8,889 nucleotides of DNA, from the NCBI GenBank assembly GCA_910584945.1, contig CAJUDY010000075.1:1-8889 (forward strand). The letters run 5' to 3'. This DNA is from an uncultured Lachnospiraceae bacterium (GTDB taxonomy: Bacteria; Bacillota; Clostridia; Lachnospirales; Lachnospiraceae). The notes under the pieces were generated by a model. That model did not search any database. It was not told the DNA's origin and was given only the letters and a program-made list of their open reading frames with translations. The translations under genes and the position numbers were made by a program. The first letter of the stretch is position 1. Every line of letters starts with the position of its first letter. Below are positions 1-5,545 of the stretch, piece after piece.

Positions 1-45
1 CCCTTCTTCCAGAAAATCTTTTTTATTTTCCTCTTGACATTTCAC
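1..45 (-). CDS. Possible start of a further downstream gene, cut by the left edge
   Basis: A short open frame begins at a GTG at 43-45 (a TTG at 46-48 is an alternative) and stays open for 15 codons to the window edge, reading VKCQEENKKDFLEEG. It is shifted by one frame relative to the end of the phosphatase gene and would overlap it by about 20 nt, consistent with the tight packing and the 4-nt overlap seen just upstream. No strong ribosome binding site is visible; only a weak GCGGGAAG lies upstream. The fragment is too short to assign a product. In operons of this style a protein kinase could follow, but nothing here shows that. It may equally be non-coding. Confidence 0.25.
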   Translation of the reverse strand, partial: MKCQEENKKDFLEEG

Positions 46-850
46 CAAATTGCTTCCCGCTCCGGTTCACCAGCTCGATCAGCTGATACGCCTTCTGCTG
101 GCAGTCGCCCTCACCTTCCAGACAGTCCTCCATATCCTTCCATCTGGCGGTCTCATACAGGCCGTCGCTCATCAGCAGGACGTATTCCCCGCCGTACAGA
201 CTGATCGGTTTGTCAAAGAATTCGATATCCCGGAAGCCGTCCTGCCCCACAAAGTTATACAGACGGTGCTGATTCAGAAGATCCGCCGCTTCCTGTCTGG
301 TCAGTTTTCCTTCTTCGTATTTCTGTCTTGCCAGCACGTCGATCGTATGCCCGGAAGTGACCGGAACCAGTTCCTGATTCCGATACACGGCCACCTTTAC
401 ATTTCCCGCTGCGGCATAGTAGAGCCTGCGGTCTTTGACCATTACAGCGGCGACAGAGGCGCAGCCCTGTTCTTCTTCCAGCCGGTTCAGAATCTCCCGG
501 TTTGCTCCCTGAAATGCCCGGCGGAAGGAGTACTGGGGATTGTAAAAAGCGCTCCCGTCCTCAAAGATCTGCAGGAATGCTTCCACCGCCGTCCCTGCGG
601 CGATCTTCCCGCCAAAGTGTTTTCCCATACCGTCCGCCAGGACCGCCATGGTCCCTTCCGGAGCCGTCTTTATCCCGTACTCATCTTCCTGCACTTCCCG
701 GTCTCCAATGGTTTTGGATGCTCCGCTCACACAATCAGATGGGAAGTCTGACGCTCTCTTTTTGCCGGAAAACCACAGGAAGATGCGCAAAAAGAGCAGC
801 AGGCACAGGAGCAGAAGCAGAAATGCGATCACAGATTCCGGAATGGTCAT
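23..850 (-). CDS. Membrane-anchored PP2C-family Ser/Thr protein phosphatase (PppA-like role)
   Basis: Predicted metal-dependent phosphatase that would remove phosphate from Ser/Thr residues, probably reversing phosphorylation read by the neighbouring FHA proteins. With the ATG at 850 it has 275 aa. A hydrophobic segment at about residues 6-28 (a run of Leu/Ile/Phe) followed by GKKR suggests an N-terminal anchor with the catalytic domain in the cytosol. PP2C motifs appear in order: REVQED (51-56), LADGMG with the metal-binding Asp at 73, GCASVAAV (129-136), AAAGNVKV (147-153) and LMSDGLYE (226-233). The ATG is preferred over an in-frame GTG at 868: a GGAGG lies 10 nt upstream of it, and the ATG overlaps the stop of the preceding FHA gene as ATGA, implying translational coupling. 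The C-terminus is odd. It ends FGEMSRGK, where family members normally have a DN-x-T motif and a final strand, so it may be slightly truncated or divergent. Confidence 0.88.
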   Translation of the reverse strand: MTIPESVIAFLLLLLCLLLFLRIFLWFSGKKRASDFPSDCVSGASKTIGDREVQEDEYGIKTAPEGTMAVLADGMGKHFGGKIAAGTAVEAFLQIFEDGSAFYNPQYSFRRAFQGANREILNRLEEEQGCASVAAVMVKDRRLYYAAAGNVKVAVYRNQELVPVTSGHTIDVLARQKYEEGKLTRQEAADLLNQHRLYNFVGQDGFRDIEFFDKPISLYGGEYVLLMSDGLYETARWKDMEDCLEGEGDCQQKAYQLIELVNRSGKQFGEMSRGK

Positions 851-1359
851 GTCCCTTTTTCCTCCCACATGAACTGTTCTCCGCAGAAGGGGACGAATGC
901 AAATTTGCTGTCTCCCATCTCGATCACGTCATAGGTGCTCAATACCGTCGGCGTATATACCGCCGTGTCGTTCAGATATACGATGCCGTTGCTGTCGCCG
1001 GGAAGCAGCACCGTTTCTTTTTTCTTGGGATCGAAGACGATCACTCCATGATTTCTTCTGGATATTTTGTTGTCTCCCAGGATCTGGATATCCATGTCAT
1101 CCGCTCTGCCGATGAAGTTTTTACCGCTGCGGATCTTATAATCCTTTCCCTGACGGGGTCCGGAGATGCATACGATCCAGCCGCAGACTGGAGCGGTCTC
1201 CTGTGTAAACAGCAGCTCCTCCAGCACTTCCTCACTGTCCCTGCCCGTCTCTCTCTTCTCCTGTGTAGCAGTCTCAATATTACAGTACGGGCATACGGTC
1301 CCATATCTTCTGGCTGAAAACAGATGCCCGTTCTGGCATCGGATCAGATTTCCGTTCAT
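847..1359 (-). CDS. Zinc-ribbon plus FHA domain protein
   Basis: A 170-aa soluble phosphothreonine-binding adaptor by prediction. The N-terminus has a small zinc-ribbon-like pattern, C8-x3-H12 with CPYC at 23-26. After a polar, Glu-rich linker (about 32-57) comes an FHA domain at about 78-158 with the usual marks: G84-R85, SRRNH at 100-104, and DSNG-x-YLN around 122-130. FHA domains bind phosphothreonine peptides, so the likely partner is a substrate of a Ser/Thr kinase whose signal the next gene's PP2C phosphatase would end. The start at 1359 is chosen over an ATG at 1398 because AGGAG at 1370-1374 sits 10 nt before it and the predicted protein then begins directly with the zinc ribbon. The longer form adds MIKTEEKKRSKIH and has no good ribosome binding site. 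The stop overlaps the phosphatase start (ATGA). Confidence 0.87.
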   Translation of the reverse strand: MNGNLIRCQNGHLFSARRYGTVCPYCNIETATQEKRETGRDSEEVLEELLFTQETAPVCGWIVCISGPRQGKDYKIRSGKNFIGRADDMDIQILGDNKISRRNHGVIVFDPKKKETVLLPGDSNGIVYLNDTAVYTPTVLSTYDVIEMGDSKFAFVPFCGEQFMWEEKGT

Positions 1360-1369
1360 ATGTATTTTA

Positions 1370-1374
1370 CTCCT
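1370..1374 (-). promoter_or_regulatory. Ribosome binding site deciding the zinc-ribbon/FHA start
   Basis: AGGAG on the minus strand, 10 nt upstream of the ATG at 1357-1359. The alternative upstream ATG at 1396-1398 has only GAGAT nearby. This is the reason for choosing the shorter protein. Confidence 0.6.
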
Positions 1375-1402
1375 TTTTTTCTCTTCTGTCTTGATCATTT
1401 TT

Positions 1403-1966
1403 CTATCTCAACAGCAGCCGGTTCATGCCTACATGGAGACAGTCGCCTTTTTCCAGACGGCATGGCGTATCCGGGGACAGACGGTAGACCTTTCCGTCCG
1501 CTGATTTTTTTACGCTGAGACCGTTTCTGCTTCCGAGATCCTCCACATACCAGCTGCCTGCAGAATAGTTCAGTACCGCATGCTCCGGGTCCACCATACC
1601 GGCATATGGCCCCTGCCCCAGATCGATATCCGCTTCACTGTCTTTTCCATCCCTGCCGATCAATACGGATACTCTTCCATACAGATTCCACACCATCAGT
1701 TCGGTATCCTCTTCGCTCAGAAGTACCAGTTCTGTCACCATTCCCGTTGCATCCGGCTCTGTACCGGAAGCCTCTGAAGATCCGCCCGAATGCCTTTTCT
1801 CTCTTTTCTGATCCAGAAACGCCATACAAAAGCATACGGCTGCAGCAATGGCCAAGATCCACAAAATGTTATCCCGGTATCTCACCTGCTCCGGATAGAA
1901 CCACGCGATCCCAAAGACCGCAAGGCAGACGCAGCCAATCGCCAGATCCGTCATGCATTTCTTCAT
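1403..1966 (-). CDS. Two-pass membrane protein with C-terminal FHA domain
   Basis: A 187-aa protein. Two hydrophobic segments at about residues 7-24 and 33-51, joined by a short loop (YPEQVRYRDN), should form a hairpin in the membrane. They are followed by DQKREKRH and a low-complexity Gly/Ser/Glu linker (about 59-75). The C-terminal half is an FHA domain (about 80-187) with G104-R105, the recognition-loop His at 129 in VDPEHA, and EDLGSRNG at 142-149. The usual Ser of the S-x-x-H motif is Asp126 here, which may change phosphopeptide affinity. It likely tethers a phosphorylated partner at the inner face of the membrane, next to the sheath/tube apparatus encoded upstream. A GGGAGG-type ribosome binding site lies just upstream and only 13 nt separate it from the J-domain gene, so co-transcription is expected. 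Family assignment is firm; the partner is unknown. Confidence 0.88.
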   Translation of the reverse strand: MKKCMTDLAIGCVCLAVFGIAWFYPEQVRYRDNILWILAIAAAVCFCMAFLDQKREKRHSGGSSEASGTEPDATGMVTELVLLSEEDTELMVWNLYGRVSVLIGRDGKDSEADIDLGQGPYAGMVDPEHAVLNYSAGSWYVEDLGSRNGLSVKKSADGKVYRLSPDTPCRLEKGDCLHVGMNRLLLR

Positions 1967-1979
1967 CCTGCTCCCTCCC

Positions 1980-2309
1980 TTATCTTTTTATCCCCATAAA
2001 CTTTTCAAACAGTTCCGTCGTGTCAATGGGATTTGCTTTTTTCTTCTGCTGATTTTCTTTCTTCCCGTAATTTCTCTTTTCTTTTGTCCTCTTCTCAGCA
2101 CGGCGTCTCTGATCATACTCCCTGCGCTTTTTTGAATCTCCCAACACCGCATAGGCGATTCCCGCCTCTTTGAACCTCTGTTCTGCTTCCCTGTCTCCGG
2201 GATTGGTATCCGGATGATATTTTTTAGCCAGTATGCGGTATCTTTTCTTAATCTCCTCTTCGGAAGCATCTTCTCTGATTCCAAGTATCCGGTAATAATC
2301 CTGTTCCAT
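1980..2309 (-). CDS. Small J-domain (DnaJ-like) co-chaperone
   Basis: A 109-aa protein that is almost only a J domain. It begins MEQDYYRILGI, has helix II with KKRYRILAKKYHPD (HPD at 32-34, the motif that stimulates Hsp70 ATPase activity), then the RFKEAGIAYAVLGDSKKRREYD helix III region. A highly basic stretch (about 68-92) follows, ending in NPIDTTELFEKFMGIKR. It lacks the Gly/Phe region, zinc-binding and C-terminal domains of a housekeeping DnaJ, so it is a specialised targeting J protein, probably delivering DnaK to a client in this operon. The start at 2309 is chosen because the protein then begins with the canonical J-domain N-terminus and AGGAGGG lies about 9 nt upstream. A longer in-frame reading from 2375 would begin inside the terminator hairpin and adds unrelated residues. 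It is the first gene after that terminator. Confidence 0.9.
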   Translation of the reverse strand: MEQDYYRILGIREDASEEEIKKRYRILAKKYHPDTNPGDREAEQRFKEAGIAYAVLGDSKKRREYDQRRRAEKRTKEKRNYGKKENQQKKKANPIDTTELFEKFMGIKR

Positions 2310-2345
2310 TCTCCCGGTCCCTCCTGTTATCTTCGGCATAGACGT

Positions 2346-2384
2346 AAAAAGGACAGAGGAACACCCGTCCGGCATCCCCCTGTC
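2346..2384 (-). terminator. Intrinsic terminator or attenuator between the tube genes and the J-domain gene
   Basis: On the minus strand, 8 nt after the stop of the second tube gene, GACAGGGGGA (2384-2375) pairs with TTCCTCTGTC (2361-2352). This makes a 10-bp stem with two G-U pairs and a 13-nt loop, followed by CTTTTT (to 2346). This is a standard Rho-independent terminator shape. No promoter is evident in the roughly 40 nt before the J-domain gene, so some read-through must feed the regulatory genes. The likely effect is high tube/sheath expression and lower expression of the regulatory genes. Confidence 0.75.
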
Positions 2385-2392
2385 TCTTCTGC

Positions 2393-2821
2393 TTAGGAAG
2401 CGGAATATCCGCCTTCTATGGTGATCATGTTCAGCTTGTCTTTTTTCTGTTTGATAACCAAGGTAAAAGTTCCGGTTCCTTCCGAATCCCCGAAGTTCTC
2501 CTTGTAATCGACCACAAATGCGTTGGGAAAATAATATTTCCGCTCCATCACGCCGGCTGCCACGTGTTCCACGGTGACCTTCCGGTAACAGTCCGCCTTT
2601 TCGGCGGGAACTGCAGACCAGAGCGCCAGCTTTCTGGTACTGTCAAAGGGATCTCCGTCCACGGCGGTCAGTATTCTTCCGGTAATCGTCAGCGTACTTC
2701 CCACGTCTTTCGTTCTGGCGTTGGAATCCTGCGGGATATCAGTTGTAAATTTTACGCTCCGCACACATTCCTTTGCAATCTCAAAGCTTTCTGTTCCTTC
2801 TACGGTTACTTTATATGACAT
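2393..2821 (-). CDS. Hcp-like inner-tube protein, paralogue 2 (proposed)
   Basis: A 142-aa soluble, strand-rich protein without signal peptide or membrane segment. It is clearly paralogous to the gene just upstream. Shared features in order: DSNAR (32-36), a Trp in KLALWSAVP (64-72), DCYR (77-80), the F/L-P-(N/D)-AFV-(V/M)-(D/E)-Y segment (98-106), a GTGTFTL strand, KQKKD, and a closing IEGGY. Size, strand pattern and the pattern of a small polar domain ending in a long beta strand resemble Hcp (T6SS tube) and phage tail-tube subunits. With a sheath-like gene nearby, a hexameric inner-tube role is proposed. It could instead be a tube-capping or chaperone-like variant. AGGAGG lies 7 nt before the ATG and the gap to the upstream paralogue is 24 nt. 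Real gene: certain; tube function: inferred. Confidence 0.6.
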   Translation of the reverse strand: MSYKVTVEGTESFEIAKECVRSVKFTTDIPQDSNARTKDVGSTLTITGRILTAVDGDPFDSTRKLALWSAVPAEKADCYRKVTVEHVAAGVMERKYYFPNAFVVDYKENFGDSEGTGTFTLVIKQKKDKLNMITIEGGYSAS

Positions 2822-2845
2822 CTCTTCTCCTCCTTCCGTTTCCCG

Positions 2846-3277
2846 TTACTCGCCGCCGAAGCCGCCCTCGATCTTTGCCGCTGCATTCTCATCTTTTTTC
2901 TGCTTCATATGGATGTAGAAGGTTCCGACGCCGCTCTCATCATCCACTTCTTCGCTGTATTCCATAACGAAGGCGTCCGGCAGCGTGATCTGCCTTACCA
3001 CCTGACCAGCAGATACCACCGTGATCTCCGCGCTCCGGTAGCAGTCCGGACGTTCCGACGGAACCTGGGACCACTGGGCAAGCCCGAGGGTCGCGTCTCC
3101 TTCGCCTGCCCCACGCTTATAGAGCATCTTGCCCCACACTTTTACCGTCATTCCAAAGTCCGTTGCCCGGGCGTTGGAATCCGGCGACGAGGCAGAATTG
3201 AAATCCACTCTGGTAATGCTTCTCTCATCAAAAACAATGTCTTCGGTTCCTCCGGTGATTTTCATACGAAATCCCAT
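2846..3277 (-). CDS. Hcp-like inner-tube protein, paralogue 1 (proposed)
   Basis: A 143-aa soluble beta-rich protein, paralogous to the next gene. It opens MGFRMKITGGTEDIVFDERSI, then SPDSNARATDFG (DSNAR 33-37), AQWSQVP (67-73), DCYR (78-81), ITLPDAFVMEYSEE (97-110), GVGTFYIHMKQKKDE and a final IEGGFGGE. The two paralogues align without large gaps but are clearly diverged, so each has probably been retained for a distinct position or role in the tube. The Hcp/tail-tube assignment rests on size, strand pattern and the sheath-like neighbour rather than a diagnostic motif. AGGAGG lies 8 nt before the ATG; 48 nt separate it from the sheath gene. An alternative start at Met5 is less well placed relative to the ribosome binding site. 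Confidence 0.6.
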   Translation of the reverse strand: MGFRMKITGGTEDIVFDERSITRVDFNSASSPDSNARATDFGMTVKVWGKMLYKRGAGEGDATLGLAQWSQVPSERPDCYRSAEITVVSAGQVVRQITLPDAFVMEYSEEVDDESGVGTFYIHMKQKKDENAAAKIEGGFGGE

Positions 3278-3325
3278 GAATCTTTCCTCCTTAATTTAAG
3301 TTCCGCTATGCTTTATTTTTTATGA

Positions 3326-5503
3326 TCATCCCTTTGCTGCTGAAAGACGGTTGATCTCCACTTCCAGATTTTTGACGTTTCCGTTAAAGGTAATGTTCAG
3401 AGTACAGTAACCGTTGTCCTCGTCGATCAGATATTCGATATCATCTCCCTGACCAAGGATCCCGTTCAGATATTCTCTCCTGGCAAGCCACTGGCTCTTC
3501 TGGCTGTTGGGATTATTGGAGAAGAACTGTACAATGGAGTCCTCCTTGAAATCGCCTGTCCCATGCCGCAGAATCCGCTCAATGTAGTTGCTGACCTGGG
3601 TCTTGTAGATGGGCTCATACACGTATCCGTCCGACATCAGATTCCTCGTTTTATAGACCATGATATTGGTGATATCATTTCCTTTGTAGACTGCGTTCTC
3701 GGAGCTGAAGACGAATCCGAAACTTTTCCGGTTGATGTCATTTTTGATTGAATTGGTGAATCCTGTGATCTCCTTTGCCATGGTGGTGCAGACCACCAGC
3801 CCATGATCGTCCGCCTCCATGTCAAATCTCACTCCCGGCAGTTCCGGATCTACCCGTCTCTTTCCAAATTTGCTGCTCAGATATTCCGGACACTGATACG
3901 CTGCCACGATACCCGCCGCCACATAAGCCGCGCCCACATACACCCCGTCGATCCACAGCTTCATGATATCCTCTTTTTCACCGGACAGCTCTGCGGTCTC
4001 TCCGTTGATCACCATACGTCTGTCCAGCACCACTCCGGACTTGTCTTTTGGAATGATCGTAAAGTTGGGCAGGCACGGGATTGCATATTCGCTGTACGGC
4101 TTGCCGCGCAGGGGTGCACAGCGGTCCTCATACTTCTCCACCCCTTCGGTGGCAAGGGCATTGAACGTTGTACTGTCGTCCGCCTCATAGCTGAAAAAGC
4201 ACTGCACGCCATAGTCCTTGAATACATCCAGCAGCCTTGCCAGCGATTCCACGCTGTTCACATCACTGCGCTCGGTCTTAGCATTTCCCCGGAAACGCTC
4301 TCTGGTCAGTTTCATTTTGCTGTACTGATCCAGTGACACATTGGGCATAATGGCATACCATACGGTATTTCCAAAATCGTTCTTCGCATTGACCGTATTC
4401 AGATAGGTAATCAGCCGGGATATGTTGCCGGATTTTGCCAGTAGGTCATTGGGCACATTGGTTACCAGCAGAGAGGGTTTCATGCCTTTTATTTTTTTCG
4501 GGTACTGTTCAAAGAAACACCAGACTCCCAGCAGTTTCTCGATCAGCGGTTTTACAGTTTTGATGAATGCGTCCTTGGACTCCCGGTAAAACTCCAGATA
4601 GGAATTATAATTGGCAACCTCCTGCTCTAGATCGGCGCTGCTCTCCATCGTGGAAGCCAGCGGGCAGAACGTCCGGGCTACCAGAGAGGCCACATAGTCA
4701 TTTCCTTCTTCATTCAGCGCCGAATAGTCCTCTTTCAGTGCCTCGATCAGTCCGGTGTTCGCATGATCATCCACGGTCGCCAGAGCGGTGCTCTCCGCTT
4801 TCGGCGCCTCCAGCACTTTCAGTTCTCCGTGCTCTCCCATACTCAGCACACCGAGCGCCAGCGGGGTATTATCCTTTTTGTCTGTCCCGTCTCCAAGCAG
4901 AAGTCTTGTCTTGATGTCTTCGATGGCCAGCGGCAGCATGGCCATGACGTTGTTGTAATTGGCGCTGGCCTCCTCAAACATCACGTTCAGCCGGTCGGCC
5001 AGATCAAGCTTTTTCGGATCTCCCTCTTCCAGTTTGGCGTATTCCCCGTAGGTGTACTGCAGTTCTTTCCGGTTCTGCCGGATGGCTTCCATCACTTTCC
5101 TGGGTGAGATCATCTCCGTGAGCTTTTCAAATTTGAAATTCACATTGATGCTTCCTTCTGCTCTCCTGGTATCTACCATGGACATCAGCATGGACATGAA
5201 TTCATTCTGTCTGTTCAGAGGAATCTCCGTCAGCATCTCTTCCGGTACCTGTTCCGGACGTTCCAGTTGATACGCCACTTTCTGGTTATTGGCATTGTAG
5301 TAGCAGTATACTTTGGGATCAAGTTTTTCCAGAAGCTCATCAAAGCTGTGGACCAGCAGATGGTCGTTGATCTCCCGGATCTTGTCGTCTGACAGACTTT
5401 CCATTCCGCGGACATCCCCTACCAGAGTCAGAAAATCCAGCTTATCCGGATTGATGACCTCAAAGAGCATGGTCCGGTTTGTCTGCTTTATCACATTTCC
5501 CAT
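3326..5503 (-). CDS. Proposed contractile sheath protein (TssC / phage-sheath-like)
   Basis: A 725-aa acidic, soluble protein with no signal peptide or membrane segment. I propose that it polymerises into the contractile sheath around the tube made by the two genes downstream. Supporting features: direct linkage to two Hcp-like genes; a long helical N-terminal third (about 1-200) including NEFMSMLMSMVD; a central alpha/beta region with PSLLVTNVPNDLLAKSGNISRL and NTVWYAIMPNVSL; an AAYVAAGIVAAYQCPEYL segment like the conserved region of sheath C-terminal halves; and a terminal part with YKTRNLMSDGY, IERILRHGTGDF, then a strand pair ending LNITFNGNVKNLEVEINRL. It is longer than typical TssC (about 500 aa), and no separate TssB-like gene is seen, so it may combine both sheath functions or carry an extra domain. 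AGGAGG lies 11 nt before the ATG. Real gene: certain; function: inferred. It shows no DNA-binding domain, and such proteins may carry misleading regulator annotations. Confidence 0.55.
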   Translation of the reverse strand: MGNVIKQTNRTMLFEVINPDKLDFLTLVGDVRGMESLSDDKIREINDHLLVHSFDELLEKLDPKVYCYYNANNQKVAYQLERPEQVPEEMLTEIPLNRQNEFMSMLMSMVDTRRAEGSINVNFKFEKLTEMISPRKVMEAIRQNRKELQYTYGEYAKLEEGDPKKLDLADRLNVMFEEASANYNNVMAMLPLAIEDIKTRLLLGDGTDKKDNTPLALGVLSMGEHGELKVLEAPKAESTALATVDDHANTGLIEALKEDYSALNEEGNDYVASLVARTFCPLASTMESSADLEQEVANYNSYLEFYRESKDAFIKTVKPLIEKLLGVWCFFEQYPKKIKGMKPSLLVTNVPNDLLAKSGNISRLITYLNTVNAKNDFGNTVWYAIMPNVSLDQYSKMKLTRERFRGNAKTERSDVNSVESLARLLDVFKDYGVQCFFSYEADDSTTFNALATEGVEKYEDRCAPLRGKPYSEYAIPCLPNFTIIPKDKSGVVLDRRMVINGETAELSGEKEDIMKLWIDGVYVGAAYVAAGIVAAYQCPEYLSSKFGKRRVDPELPGVRFDMEADDHGLVVCTTMAKEITGFTNSIKNDINRKSFGFVFSSENAVYKGNDITNIMVYKTRNLMSDGYVYEPIYKTQVSNYIERILRHGTGDFKEDSIVQFFSNNPNSQKSQWLARREYLNGILGQGDDIEYLIDEDNGYCTLNITFNGNVKNLEVEINRLSAAKG

Positions 5504-5545
5504 AGTGATTGCTTCCTCCTTGTGTATTTTATGGTTAAAGGAAGG

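Noticed and set aside
50..751. Long plus-strand open frame (233 codons) opposite the phosphatase gene
   Set aside because: It is antisense to a gene with clear PP2C motifs, shows no recognisable domain and has no credible ribosome binding site.
502..1317. Plus-strand open frame of 271 codons spanning the phosphatase/FHA junction
   Set aside because: It crosses two well-supported minus-strand genes and its product is low-complexity and motif-free.
2310..2375. Longer N-terminus for the J-domain protein
   Set aside because: It would start within the terminator hairpin and precede the canonical J-domain start; the good ribosome binding site belongs to the ATG at 2309.
3326..5503. Transcriptional regulator
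   Set aside because: No helix-turn-helix or other DNA-binding motif is visible in the 725-aa protein, and its length and neighbours point to a structural role.
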